From Pirellulales bacterium (GTDB taxonomy: Bacteria; Planctomycetota; Planctomycetia; Pirellulales; JACPPG01), in assembly GCA_036490175.1 (NCBI GenBank), contig DASXEJ010000119.1:1-64000 (forward strand): a stretch of 64,000 bases of DNA. Reading direction: 5' to 3'. The position numbers and the translations under genes are program-made. Below are positions 39,834 through 48,046 of this stretch, piece after piece. Numbering within the stretch: position 1 is the stretch's first letter; each line of letters begins with the position of its first letter. The notes beneath the pieces were generated by a model that made no database searches, was not told the origin of the DNA, and saw nothing but the letters and a program-made list of their open reading frames with translations.

Positions 39834-40549
39834 GGGGACAACTGCTGCGGCGGCGGAATCGCGCCCGGCGGGGGCATGGCGCCTGGTGGCGGCCCGTAGG
39901 CCGGCGGCGGGACGTTAACTCCCGGGCCGCTCGGCGGCGGCATCGTATAAATCGGCTGACCCGTCGAGGGGGCTGGTACGCGCGTGCCTGGTGGCCCGAT
40001 CGGCGGCATGGCGCCCGGCGGCGCCACCGTAGCGGGCGGCACACCCGGCGGTCCTATCGGCGGCCCGCCATACGTCCCCGGTGGAGGCTGTTGCGGCGGC
40101 GGCACCGGCGCCACGTAGCGTTGCGCTTGCGTCGACGTGCGCAACTCTTCGCCGCGCGCAGTCAACTCGGGAATCGAGGGAATTTGCTGGGGCACCAATT
40201 GGAAGTTCAGCGTTTGCTCGTCGCGAATATTGTACGGGACCAAGTTTTCGCTGATGAAGTCGATGCCGAACCATTGATACCAGGGGGCACGCACCTTCTG
40301 GTCAACCGTAAGCGTTTCATAACCGTCGGCCACCAGGCGGAACTGCCGCTTGCCATAGTAGACAAAATCGGTCGCCACCGGCGTCACGCCGATCGGATAG
40401 TTATCGACGTAGACGTATGCTCCCGGGGGATTCGAGCGGATCGTCATCCGCCGCTGCACGCATCCAACGAGGCAAAACAACGCCATCACCACGGCACACG
40501 ATGCGCCGCTGCTTCGGTATCCGCGCCAGTTTGGTTTCCTGAAGGCCAA
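39830..40549 (-). CDS. PEGA-domain lipoprotein with Pro/Gly-rich C-terminus
   Basis: The 239-residue product has a lipobox (LFCLVGC) near residue 30, then a PEGA domain (TIRSNPPGAYVYVDNYPIGV followed by TPV and GKRQFRLVADGYETLTVDQ). The C-terminal ~100 residues are Pro/Gly/Ala-rich low complexity. PEGA domains occur in exported and surface proteins of unknown function. The TTG at 40549 is the longest start; internal ATG/GTG codons at 40486-40492 are alternatives, and no Shine-Dalgarno sequence decides between them. It ends inside the mlaD stop region. Confidence 0.8.
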   Translation of the reverse strand: MAFRKPNWRGYRSSGASCAVVMALFCLVGCVQRRMTIRSNPPGAYVYVDNYPIGVTPVATDFVYYGKRQFRLVADGYETLTVDQKVRAPWYQWFGIDFISENLVPYNIRDEQTLNFQLVPQQIPSIPELTARGEELRTSTQAQRYVAPVPPPQQPPPGTYGGPPIGPPGVPPATVAPPGAMPPIGPPGTRVPAPSTGQPIYTMPPPSGPGVNVPPPAYGPPPGAMPPPGAIPPPQQLSP

Positions 40550-40955
40550 AGGAGGACCCGTCGTATGTGTATACGCCCGCTTTTAGGCGGCGCGCAAAAC
40601 TACGAATCTCGTAACGTTGATTCTGTCTCGATAGAACGCGGCGAACGCCCGAAATGGCTTGTCGATGTCAGGCGCGGCTCGGCAGCCACGAACCAACAAT
40701 GCCTCGACAAAACCGTGAAATGAGGGGCGGAGTATAGCGGCAGTCCGGTCCCCCTTCCAGGTCGATGCGTGTTGTCGGTATTCCGGCGACCCCCATCCGG
40801 GCAACGTGCTATCGTTACAACAGGCGCAAGGCTGCCCGCCTCGCTAGCATGCTGGCTATTGCCAGGGTGCTCGGGGGGCTAAGATACATACAGTGGGCTG
40901 GATGGCGAGCGATGCTCGCAGCAGTGACAGCAGCGCCGCCACGACCGGACCTTTG
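40550..40955. other. Divergent intergenic region, 406 bp
   Basis: The gap between the PEGA lipoprotein and the PP2C gene should hold two divergent promoters. I found no convincing -35/-10 pair, strong hairpin or repeat. If the phosphatase starts at 40893 instead of 40956, the gap is shorter. Confidence 0.35.
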
Positions 40956-42263
40956 ATGTCTGCCCCCACGCACAATCTACGAGACGCCATCGAATACGCC
41001 GCAGCTAGCGACGTCGGATTGCGTCGCGCGAACAATCAAGATTCGTTCGTGGCCGTCGTCTCTCCCGACGAGCACGAATGGTTGCGTCGCGGGCATTTGT
41101 TCATGGTGGCCGATGGCATGGGTGCCCACGCGGCTGGCGAACTGGCCAGCAAGATGGCCACCGATTTCGTCTCGCTGACGTATTACAAGGCACCCGACGA
41201 GTCGCCCGTCGATGCCCTCCGCTTTGCCTTTCAAGATGCCAACGAGCGGGTCTTCTCGCGCGGACAGAGCAATCCAGATTTCCGCGGCATGGGCACCACC
41301 AGCAGCGCGCTGTTGATCCTGCCCGAAGGAGCGCTCGTGGCGCACGTGGGGGACAGTCGCGTCTATCGCTTCCGAGCGAACCGGCTGGATCAACTTACCT
41401 TCGACCACAGCCTGGTGTGGGAGATGCAAGCCAGCGGACAGATGCGCGACGCCGACATTCAGCTGAACGTGCCGAAGAACATCATCACCCGCTCGCTCGG
41501 TCCGTATGCCGAGGTACAGGTCGACCTGGAAGGCCCGTTCCCGATCCAAGTAGGCGACTCGTTTCTGCTGTGCAGTGACGGGCTATCAGGCCAGGTCGAC
41601 GACGAAGAGATCGGCTGCATCCTGGGGAACTTGCCCCCCAGCGAAGCCATTCAGGCATTGATAGACCTGGCCAACCTGCGCGGCGGCCCTGACAACGTTA
41701 CCGTAATCGGCGTGCGCATCGCTGGCCCGTTGACTGTCGGCGATGCCGCGGCAGTTGCAGCGCCAGTGCGCAGCCGCAGCGCGGTCGGGCAGAAGACCGT
41801 GCATCCGTTTTCCTGGATCACGCTGGGGGTGTTGGTATTAACTGCGCTGGCGATGGCGTTTGTCGGGAATCTGTTGTTGGCTGCCACGGTGGGGGCAGCG
41901 GCGATCATCGCCGGGATATTTATCGCTGTGCAGCATTTCTCGATCAGCGCCACGGCACGGCTCGACGGCAAGCAGTTGGGAAAGGGACCCTATCGCACGA
42001 CCAACTGCGCCGCCAGCGCCAGCATTGTCGAGCGCCTGGCTAAGGTCGTGAAGCAACTGCACGATGCGGCCGCGGAAGAAGACTGGCAGATCGATTGGGA
42101 TCGCTTCAAGGGGTACGAAGCCAAGGCCATGGCCGCCAACCAACGACAGAATTACAGCGAAACCGTGCGGCAGCACTGTCACGCCATCACTTTCATGATG
42201 GATCAGCTCCGGCATCAATCGCGGCACCAGCACGACACCGGCGATTATCCCACCAACGGCTGA
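40956..42263 (+). CDS. PP2C-type Ser/Thr protein phosphatase, membrane-anchored
   Basis: The catalytic part (about residues 10-245) has the PP2C metal-binding motifs: ASDVGLRRANNQDSF, FMVADGMGAHAAGELAS, GDSRVYRFR, LCSDGLSGQVDD and GGPDNVTVIGVR. Two adjacent hydrophobic spans follow (WITLGVLVLTALAMAFVG, LLLAATVGAAAIIAGIFIAV), then a ~90-residue cytoplasmic tail. It would dephosphorylate partners of Hanks-type kinases at the membrane; no kinase gene is in the window. An in-frame ATG at 40893 would add 21 residues without recognisable homology. Confidence 0.92.
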   Translation: MSAPTHNLRDAIEYAAASDVGLRRANNQDSFVAVVSPDEHEWLRRGHLFMVADGMGAHAAGELASKMATDFVSLTYYKAPDESPVDALRFAFQDANERVFSRGQSNPDFRGMGTTSSALLILPEGALVAHVGDSRVYRFRANRLDQLTFDHSLVWEMQASGQMRDADIQLNVPKNIITRSLGPYAEVQVDLEGPFPIQVGDSFLLCSDGLSGQVDDEEIGCILGNLPPSEAIQALIDLANLRGGPDNVTVIGVRIAGPLTVGDAAAVAAPVRSRSAVGQKTVHPFSWITLGVLVLTALAMAFVGNLLLAATVGAAAIIAGIFIAVQHFSISATARLDGKQLGKGPYRTTNCAASASIVERLAKVVKQLHDAAAEEDWQIDWDRFKGYEAKAMAANQRQNYSETVRQHCHAITFMMDQLRHQSRHQHDTGDYPTNG

Positions 42264-42323
42264 ACCACACGGACCGTCGCTTATGAAGGTCGGTCGCTCG
42301 TTACGATCGGCACCGCGCCTCGC

Positions 42324-43778
42324 TCAGTGCGCAGGAATCAGTTCCAGGCACACCAGCCGGTCGTGACCGCGCACATACAACAACCCGTGCGAAAGAATCG
42401 GCGCCGCCCAAGCCGGATAGGTCAGCAGCTTGCGCGGGCCCACGCCCGGCGCATCGACCGCGTTGGGCGGGGCTTCGAGCGCGGCCATCGACACCGGCTC
42501 GAACTTTTCGGGCGTGGCCTTGATCAGCAACAAATCGCCCCCTTCAGTCAGCACCACGAAATGACCGTCCACGTACAGCAAGCTCGACCGACTCAGGCCG
42601 GGCTGACTCCACATGATTTTGCCTGTCTCCAGTTCCACGCACCGTAGCTGGGCTTCGGCCGAATGCCGGCCGCTCGAGGCATAGACGTATCCCTCGTGGT
42701 AGACAGGCGTGTTCCAGTGGGTTTGCAAATGCTTGTCGCGGCGACGATCCTTGTCGCTCCACAGCACTTCGTACTTGCCCGGCTCGACGCGCAACAAGGC
42801 GCTTCCTGGCCCGTACGTTTCCGAAATCAATACGCGATCACCGACAACCACGGGATTGCTGGCGTTGACGCTTTCTAGGACCGGCGCCCGCCAAGGAAAG
42901 TGGAAGTCGATGTGCCCATTGGTCGGATTGAAGGCCAGTAGCCCGCCGCGGGCAAACACAAAGCACCACGGTCGATCGTTGATTGTCGCCAATACCGGAC
43001 CGGCATAGCTGGCCAGCTCGTCGCTGATCTGATACTTGACGGCGCCCGTGCGCTTGTCGAAGGCCACCACGCCGCTATCTTTACCACGCACGCGATCCAA
43101 CTGGCCCGGCGCAACGTCGCGACTCTCCTCGCTGCTGCCGCCGACCTGACAGATTAACAGCTCGGCAAAGACAACGGGCGTGCTCCCGACACCGAAGAAG
43201 TTCTGCACGACACCGAACTTTTCCTTGGTATCGACCTTCCACAATAACTTCCCGTCGACTGCGGTGAGGCAGTGCAACATGCCTTCAGCGCCGAAAATAT
43301 ACACGCGATCGTCGTCCACAAGGGGCGAGCAACGTGGACCGTTGTCGTATCCGTACATATCTTCATAGTCTGTCGCATACTCGAACTTCCACAGGGGCGC
43401 GCCCGTCTCGCTCTGTAGACACTCGAGACGCGCCTGCAGGCCGAAGCGGGCGAATTGAAAAAGCCGCCCGCGACTGATCGTCGGCATGCCGTAACCGGCG
43501 CCGACGCGTTGTTGCCAAACAATCCGCGGACCCTCGCGCGGCCAGCTCGCGATGATCCCCGTCTCGCGCGATTTGCTATCGCCGGTGGGACCCAGGAATG
43601 CCGGCCAGTCCTCTCCCTGCTTGCGCGTGCCCAGGTCCGGCACGACCGCGGTACTGGTTTTCTCCGCTGAGCGTTTTTTGGTTGCTTGCTGTTTTACAGG
43701 TTCCGCGGCCTCGGCGCGCGGCGGCCCGCCTATCAAAACTAGCGACAACAACAGCAGGCCCGTGCGAACCGAGTACAT
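42324..43778 (-). CDS. Exported PQQ-like beta-propeller protein
   Basis: The 484-residue product has a signal peptide (LLLLSLVLIGGPPRAEAAEP) and a PQQ-like/quinoprotein repeat architecture. DWPAFLGPTGDSKSRETGI opens the domain, GRLFQFARFGLQARLECL leads into the blades, and repeats such as HCLTAVDGKLLWKV and VAFDKRTGAVKYQI follow. The blades probably form a seven- or eight-bladed propeller outside the cytoplasm. Such proteins are very common in planctomycetes; most have unknown substrates and not all bind PQQ. GGGAG precedes the ATG at 43778. Confidence 0.9.
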   Translation of the reverse strand: MYSVRTGLLLLSLVLIGGPPRAEAAEPVKQQATKKRSAEKTSTAVVPDLGTRKQGEDWPAFLGPTGDSKSRETGIIASWPREGPRIVWQQRVGAGYGMPTISRGRLFQFARFGLQARLECLQSETGAPLWKFEYATDYEDMYGYDNGPRCSPLVDDDRVYIFGAEGMLHCLTAVDGKLLWKVDTKEKFGVVQNFFGVGSTPVVFAELLICQVGGSSEESRDVAPGQLDRVRGKDSGVVAFDKRTGAVKYQISDELASYAGPVLATINDRPWCFVFARGGLLAFNPTNGHIDFHFPWRAPVLESVNASNPVVVGDRVLISETYGPGSALLRVEPGKYEVLWSDKDRRRDKHLQTHWNTPVYHEGYVYASSGRHSAEAQLRCVELETGKIMWSQPGLSRSSLLYVDGHFVVLTEGGDLLLIKATPEKFEPVSMAALEAPPNAVDAPGVGPRKLLTYPAWAAPILSHGLLYVRGHDRLVCLELIPAH

Positions 43779-43897
43779 AAGCGACTCCCTGTACAGCGCA
43801 GGACTATACTATATTCATCCGGCATGTCGACGTGGCACCGCTGGCCATCTGTAACTGACCCTCGGACGCTTCCCCCTGCCTGTTCGCTCGAACCATC

Positions 43898-44320
43898 ATG
43901 TTAGTCGTGAACTCACGTATTCGAATCCCGCCTGAGGAACTCGAATTCTCGTACGCGCGCAGCTCGGGCCCAGGTGGCCAGAACGTAAACAAGGTCAGCT
44001 CGAAGGCCCAGCTGCGGTGGGCCGTGACGCGCAGCCCGAGCCTGCCTGCCGACGTGCGCGAGCGGTTCGTCACGCGCTACGCCAGCCGGCTGACGGGTGA
44101 CGGAGACCTGTTGATCACTAGCCAGCGCTCGCGCGAGCAGTCGCGCAACGCGGCCGACTGCCTGGAAAAGCTGCGGGCGATGGTGCTCGAGGTCGCCACG
44201 CCCCCGACACGGCGCAAGCGGACGCGTCCGACCCGCGCCTCGCGCGAGCGCCGTCTAGAGACCAAGCGCGAGGATTCCAGCAAGAAGCAAGGACGGCGCC
44301 GCCCCGTGCGAGACGATTGA
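43898..44320 (+). CDS. arfB: Alternative ribosome-rescue factor ArfB (peptidyl-tRNA hydrolase)
   Basis: The 140-residue product has the GGQ motif in SSGPGGQNVNKVSSKAQLRW and the basic C-terminal tail (RRKRTRPTRASRERRLE, KKQGRRRP) that enters the mRNA channel of stalled ribosomes. It lacks the codon-recognition domains of RF1/RF2, and its length fits ArfB (~140). It hydrolyses peptidyl-tRNA on stalled ribosomes. It is convergent with the sigma factor gene, with no overlap. Confidence 0.93.
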   Translation: MLVVNSRIRIPPEELEFSYARSSGPGGQNVNKVSSKAQLRWAVTRSPSLPADVRERFVTRYASRLTGDGDLLITSQRSREQSRNAADCLEKLRAMVLEVATPPTRRKRTRPTRASRERRLETKREDSSKKQGRRRPVRDD

Positions 44321-44386
44321 ATGCGGCCGCCGAACGACGGCCATGCGTCAGGGAAGATCTGTGCTCAGTGCGCCGTCGGGCCGAGC

Positions 44387-44962
44387 TCAGTGCGTTGTCG
44401 GGCCGGCACTGTCGCGGCGCAGCTTCTCGCGGGCGCGGCTAAGCGTCGGGCCGACGCTGTTCTCGGGCATGCCCATGGCCGTGCTGATCTCGCGGTAGCT
44501 CTTACCTTCGATGTGATACAGCCGTACGACCTGCGCCTCGTTCCCTTCGAGGTCTTCCAGCAAGCGCTCGACCTCGTCGCGATCGACGACACGATCTTCG
44601 TGGTCGCGATCATCGGCCGGAAATCCCGCAGGTGGCGCGACGGCCAGCATGGCCGCCGACTTGCTGGCCAGTAAATGCTTGACGACAATCCGCCGCGCGA
44701 TGACGGTCAGATAAGTAGCCAGACTACTCTGACCGCGAAAGCGGCGCAGCACGGCGAAGTCGTCGCGGATCAGGGTCATGCACACTTCGGCGCACAGATC
44801 TTCGCGATCTTCGGGCGAGAGCCGGATGGAACGCGCTTGCGATGAATGATTGATGACGTGGATCACCAACCCCATAAAGCGATCGACGAAGTCTTCCCAC
44901 GCGCGCGGCTTGCGGTTGAGACAACGGTCGAGCAGTTTGCGGTCGATTTCAGAGAGTGCCAC
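44387..44962 (-). CDS. ECF-like RNA polymerase sigma factor
   Basis: The GTG at 44962 has GAGGG 8 nt upstream, and the protein then starts at the region 2 helix (ALSEIDRKLLDRCLNRKPRA); the longer frame adds residues unlike sigma factors. Region 2 includes AWEDFVDRFMGLVIHVI and FRGQSSLATYLTVIARRIVV. Region 4 is VVRLYHIEGKSYREISTAM followed by GMPENSVGPTLSRAREKL. The 191-residue length suits an ECF sigma factor. No anti-sigma gene is adjacent; the promoter it recognises is unknown. Confidence 0.87.
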   Translation of the reverse strand: MALSEIDRKLLDRCLNRKPRAWEDFVDRFMGLVIHVINHSSQARSIRLSPEDREDLCAEVCMTLIRDDFAVLRRFRGQSSLATYLTVIARRIVVKHLLASKSAAMLAVAPPAGFPADDRDHEDRVVDRDEVERLLEDLEGNEAQVVRLYHIEGKSYREISTAMGMPENSVGPTLSRAREKLRRDSAGPTTH

Positions 44963-45381
44963 GAAGACAAGCCCTCGTTTGACCCGCGCGCGCGGGCAGA
45001 GCAATCCCTGCCTGAAACAAAAGTGAGGGCCAGCCAGCTCACCAAAAAGCCATGGCCTCCATCCACACATTCGATTCTAAGACCGATCAAAAATCGAGGC
45101 AAGCCGACACTTCGAGATAGTAAGCAGGGCCGGTCGGGGCGCAATTGACGAGCCTGGGAGGTGAACCTATGATTCCCACAGTTGTGCGGTTTCGCCGCTT
45201 TCAACCTCTTCTCCGGCAAGCACTTGACGTTTCCCGTTGGGGCGTGTTGAATGATCGGCGACCGTGAGCAATCGTGCCCCGGCGAGCGGGAATTTGACTC
45301 TTAACGCCCATGTGTGGTGTGCCCGCAGTTTGACCTGTTTGACTCACGGTTGAAGGTGAGCCGAAAGGAGAAGCGTTTCCC
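44963..45381. other. Divergent intergenic region, 419 bp
   Basis: The gap lies between the sigma factor and ferredoxin genes. A weak plus-strand promoter candidate is TTGACG (45224-45229) with TTGAAT 17 bp later (45247-45252), upstream of the ferredoxin. Near 45333 there is a short direct repeat of TTTGAC. AAGGAG before the ferredoxin ATG is clear. I see no gene or terminator. Confidence 0.4.
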
Positions 45382-45663
45382 ATGACTCACGTTGTTGCCG
45401 AGCCATGTTTTGGCTGCAAGTACACGGATTGCGTCGTAGTTTGCCCTGTAGAGTGCTTCTACGAAGGCGAACAGATGTTGTATATCCACCCGGATGAATG
45501 TATCGACTGCGAGGCCTGCGTTCCCGAGTGTCCTGTGGAAGCGATCTTCCATGAAGACAATTTGCCGGAAGAGTGGAAGGACTTCACCGCGCTGAATGCC
45601 GAAATGGCAACGCAGTGCCCGGTGATCACCGAAAAGAAAGACCCGTTGCCCGGCGCAGAGTAA
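45382..45663 (+). CDS. fdxA: 7Fe ferredoxin (FdxA type)
   Basis: The 93-residue product has the FdxA cysteine pattern: [21 protein letters not shown] for the [3Fe-4S] part and [16 protein letters not shown] for the [4Fe-4S] cluster. A ~40-residue C-terminal tail ([18 protein letters not shown]) follows, as in this group. It is a low-potential electron carrier; its partner cannot be named. AAGGAG precedes the ATG at 45382 by 11 nt. Confidence 0.95.
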   Translation: MTHVVAEPCFGCKYTDCVVVCPVECFYEGEQMLYIHPDECIDCEACVPECPVEAIFHEDNLPEEWKDFTALNAEMATQCPVITEKKDPLPGAE

Positions 45664-45868
45664 CGCGCTCGCATCGGCCTCGATCTGGCCAGTGTTGTGT
45701 TTGCCGCTGCGAATTTGTCACTGCATTGCACCCTGCGCCCGCCGGTGCCCGCCAAGCGCCTCCGGTGGGTTTTCTTTTGCGCATTCCAAGCGGCAGGCAC
45801 TCCCTGCGAATTACAAATTGTACATGTGACTTTGCCCACGGCCTGGTATCTGCCCCTAACGGTGTGCC

Positions 45869-46420
45869 ATGCTGACCACGCTACTCGTCGATTTGCCCCT
45901 TTGGCTTACCTTCTGTGCGGCGCTCCTTTTCTGTTGGGGGCTGACGCTTTTCGGCATGCCGGGCAATTGGCTCATAGTGGCGCTATCGGCGGCGGTGGCC
46001 TGGCTTGCGCCGGACGACTCGCGCTTTGCGATGGGCTGGGCCAATCTGGCCGTGCTATTGGCGTTGGCCCTCGCCGGCGAAGTGGTCGAGTTCGCTGCCG
46101 GCTCGGCCGCGGCAACGCGGGCCGGCGGTTCGCGACGCGGCGCCCTGGGAGCTCTGGCCGGCGCCTTTGTCGGCGCGATTGCCGGCGCTGTCGTGGGGTT
46201 GCCCGTGCCGGTGATTGGTTCGGCAATGGCCGCCGTGCTGGGGGGCGCGACCGGCGCCACGGTCGGCGCCATGTTGGGGGAATTGCACCTTGGCCGCAGC
46301 CTGGACGCCAGTTGGCGCGTCGGCCATGCCGCCTTCTGGGGCCGCTTGCTGGGCACACTCAGCAAGGCGACGCTGGGCATCGTAATGGTTGTCGTAGCGG
46401 CGATCGCGGCCAGCAGCTGA
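45869..46420 (+). CDS. DUF456 membrane protein
   Basis: The 183-residue product is almost entirely hydrophobic, with about four Ala/Gly-rich spans. It shows the DUF456 pattern: LFGMPGNWLIVALSAAVAWL near the N-terminus and repeated GAxxGAxxGxxVGLPVPVIG glycine zippers in the middle. The motif FGMPG with a following hydrophobic run is typical. It is an integral membrane protein of unknown function. It lies between the ferredoxin and winged-helix genes. Confidence 0.85.
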   Translation: MLTTLLVDLPLWLTFCAALLFCWGLTLFGMPGNWLIVALSAAVAWLAPDDSRFAMGWANLAVLLALALAGEVVEFAAGSAAATRAGGSRRGALGALAGAFVGAIAGAVVGLPVPVIGSAMAAVLGGATGATVGAMLGELHLGRSLDASWRVGHAAFWGRLLGTLSKATLGIVMVVVAAIAASS

Positions 46421-46501
46421 ACGCGCATTTGAACTTAGTGCTAGCCGCTGCCAGAACTGTCCACGGCGTTTAACTCTCCTGTCGCCGACGATCCGACCTG
46501 C

Positions 46502-46720
46502 CTAGCGAAGCGATACGACGCGCGAGCGCCCGTCCTCGATGTCGATCTTGTCTTCGCGCGCCAGCCAGCCGAGGGCCTGCATCACGATGTCGCGCGGCGC
46601 GTCAATTTCCTTGACCAGACGCGAAACGCTCATCGGTCCTTGTTCGGCTATAGCTCTCCAAATCGCACCGGCCGTTTCGCCAATCTGACCGACGCAACAA
46701 ACTTCCGCAGCGCTTGCCAT
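46502..46720 (-). CDS. Small winged-helix protein (DUF2582-like)
   Basis: The 72-residue frame starts at the ATG at 46720, with GAGGAG 8 nt upstream; the longer open frame upstream is not supported. The sequence (QIGETAGAIWRAIAEQGPMS, VSRLVKEIDAPRDIVMQALG, WLAREDKIDIEDGRSRVVSL) is a winged helix with a turn and beta wing, close to proteins grouped as DUF2582. Members are thought to bind nucleic acid, but the role is unproven. A structured RNA with a terminator lies directly upstream on the same strand and could be its leader. Confidence 0.8.
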   Translation of the reverse strand: MASAAEVCCVGQIGETAGAIWRAIAEQGPMSVSRLVKEIDAPRDIVMQALGWLAREDKIDIEDGRSRVVSLR

Positions 46721-46946
46721 CGCAACAGCTCCTCGTGGTTTGAACTGCTTCCTTGTAATGCCATGCCAAGAGGGCACGGCGGCAACGGGCGCTCTGCCAA
46801 ATCCGGGCCGTCCCAATGCCAGGAAATTATAGCGGCCAGATAAGAAAAGGCTCAACCAAGCCGATGATGACGATTGCGCCCGGCGATGCCGAAAGTGCGG
46901 CCATTCGCGCCAATCTTGACCCGCAGAAGCGCCAGGAAACGAGCGC

Positions 46947-46991
46947 AAAAAAAAGGGGCCCGGTTGGCCTGCGGGATGGCCAACCGGGCCC
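46947..46991 (-). terminator. Strong intrinsic terminator (minus strand)
   Basis: Perfect 14-bp arms GGGCCCGGTTGGCC (46956-46969) and GGCCAACCGGGCCC (46978-46991) enclose an 8-nt loop. On the minus strand the stem is followed by a short C then a run of eight T (46954-46947). There is no protein-coding gene in the 376 bp upstream, so it ends an RNA rather than an mRNA, unless it is an attenuator for the winged-helix gene 230 bp on. Confidence 0.85.
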
Positions 46992-47152
46992 GATAGCCGT
47001 GAAAAAATGGCTCGTACCCGTCTCGGGTCTTACGTCGCGGCGGTGGGCCGCGACGGGCGTCTAAGATTCACGGTCCTACAATGCGGTGTCCTGTTGGATT
47101 GTCGGCCCTGAGGCTGCGGGAAGCCCCAGGGCTGACTGGGTCACAGGACGTT
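46947..47152 (-). ncRNA. Candidate structured non-coding RNA, ~206 nt
   Basis: The minus-strand transcript would start near 47152 and end at the T run. Reading the plus strand, complementary arms are: 47088-47094 with 47143-47149 (outer); inside that, 47105-47114 with 47123-47132 (10 bp); then 47028-47032 with 47062-47066, enclosing a perfect 8-bp hairpin 47034-47041/47047-47054. In the 10-bp stem one pair is A-C on the plus strand but U-G on the minus strand, which supports minus-strand transcription. There is no start-to-stop frame of note. I do not recognise the fold as tmRNA, RNase P, SRP RNA or 6S. It might instead be a leader of the winged-helix gene. Confidence 0.55.
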
Positions 47153-47157
47153 GGGCC

Positions 47158-47178
47158 TTAATAGCAGGTGCCGTGCCA
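47158..47178 (-). promoter_or_regulatory. Candidate promoter for the structured RNA (sigma-54-like or extended -10)
   Basis: On the minus strand TGGCACGGCACCTGCT (47178-47163) matches the sigma-54 consensus TGGCACrnnnnTTGCw except one T to C change. It overlaps TGCTATTAA, an extended -10 element. Both readings predict a start near 47150-47152, just upstream of the outer stem. Confidence 0.45.
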
Positions 47179-47367
47179 AAGCGGCGGCGAGTTTTTGCGC
47201 ACGCGGGCAAAGCCGCACATAAACCGCATTATGGCAATGTCTTGCTTGCTAGCATCGTCGCCAGAGCGCCATCCGCCAGCCCGGGGCGGCTTGTAACTCT
47301 TACAAACAATCCTCGCGCGGCTTTGAGGCGCAATCCACCGCGATCGCCACCGTCTGGCTGAATCAGG

Positions 47368-47790
47368 CTAGCTAAGCAAGCTCATCGTAATGGCTCGAAA
47401 GACGGCTTCGATCTCTGCGAATTCTCTGTCATCCGCCTGGCACAAGACCACATAGGCGGCCTCTGGCGTTAGGTAGCTGCGGACCTGGGCCGTGTTGGTC
47501 AGGTCCAAGCAATAGAAGTTCATATCGTGGCCGACCAGATCGTGGCCGGCGACGTTCTCGTGGACTTCTTCCGCGTCAAGCTCGTCATACTGTTGGCGCA
47601 TCGCTTTCAGCGCGGTGGTCGCCAGCTTGGTCGGTGTTGCATCGGCCGGATGAATCATCACGGACCAAAAGGCACCCCCCGGAGAATAGACCGTCACCAC
47701 TTGATTGCCGGCCAATGCCTCGCTTTCATCGAGCGTCCAGTTCTCGGGGTAAAGAAAGCGAATGCCTAATTTGTCGAATACTGCTGCCAT
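47368..47790 (-). CDS. Small uncharacterised protein
   Basis: The ATG at 47790 (MAAVFDKLGIRFLYPENWTL) fits the domain start; the longer frame upstream is not supported. The 140-residue product looks like an alpha/beta single-domain protein (YPENWTLDESEALAGNQVVT; YSPGGAFWSVMIHPADAT) of the kind seen in predicted lipoproteins of the DUF1795/PsbP-like type, but it has no signal peptide. Only about 3 nt separate an AAGGA from the ATG. A tetranucleotide repeat lies just upstream. Function unknown. Confidence 0.6.
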   Translation of the reverse strand: MAAVFDKLGIRFLYPENWTLDESEALAGNQVVTVYSPGGAFWSVMIHPADATPTKLATTALKAMRQQYDELDAEEVHENVAGHDLVGHDMNFYCLDLTNTAQVRSYLTPEAAYVVLCQADDREFAEIEAVFRAITMSLLS

Positions 47791-47803
47791 GATCCTTGAT
47801 TGA

Positions 47804-47822
47804 TTGCTTGCTTGCTTGCTTG
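47804..47822. repeat. Tetranucleotide microsatellite (TTGC, about 4.75 copies)
   Basis: TTGC is repeated from 47804 to 47822, next to a short TGAT tandem. On the minus strand it forms a GCAA tract ending about 14 nt before the ATG of the gene at 47368-47790, just upstream of its ribosome binding site. Copy-number change could alter translation. Confidence 0.7.
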
Positions 47823-48046
47823 TGTGTCTCGCCGCCGCGGTCGAATGGGGTGCAGCGCGCGTCAATGCTAGCGTAATCCTCGGGGCGCGCTCCGCTGAAG
47901 CGGCCGCAATCACCAGGGCATACCTCTGTATCTTGGGGACAGGATTGTCGCCCGCTGGGCAATCTGCTACTATCCCGCCCCCTTATGTCCCTTCTCTGCT
48001 CTGGCTTGCGGCCGATTATACGCATTCTCAGGGAACCGGGCTCGCT

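Larger units (their letters stand above)
46721..47367. other. 647-bp intergenic region holding a candidate RNA gene
   Basis: This is the longest gene-free stretch in the window. From 46947 to about 47152 it contains the candidate structured RNA (minus strand), with its terminator and promoter-like element. 46721-46946 and 47179-47367 have no supported features. Confidence 0.6.

Noticed and set aside
45697-46473. Plus-strand frame of 258 codons overlapping the DUF456 gene
   Set aside because: It runs in another frame across the supported DUF456 gene and is Arg/Gly-rich, as expected of a shadow.
46947-47152. Identification of the structured RNA as 6S, tmRNA, SRP RNA or RNase P RNA
   Set aside because: The length suits 6S but the central-bubble layout is not seen. 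There is no tmRNA tag frame or CCA-type 3' end, no SRP GGAAGC-type loop, and it is too short for RNase P RNA.
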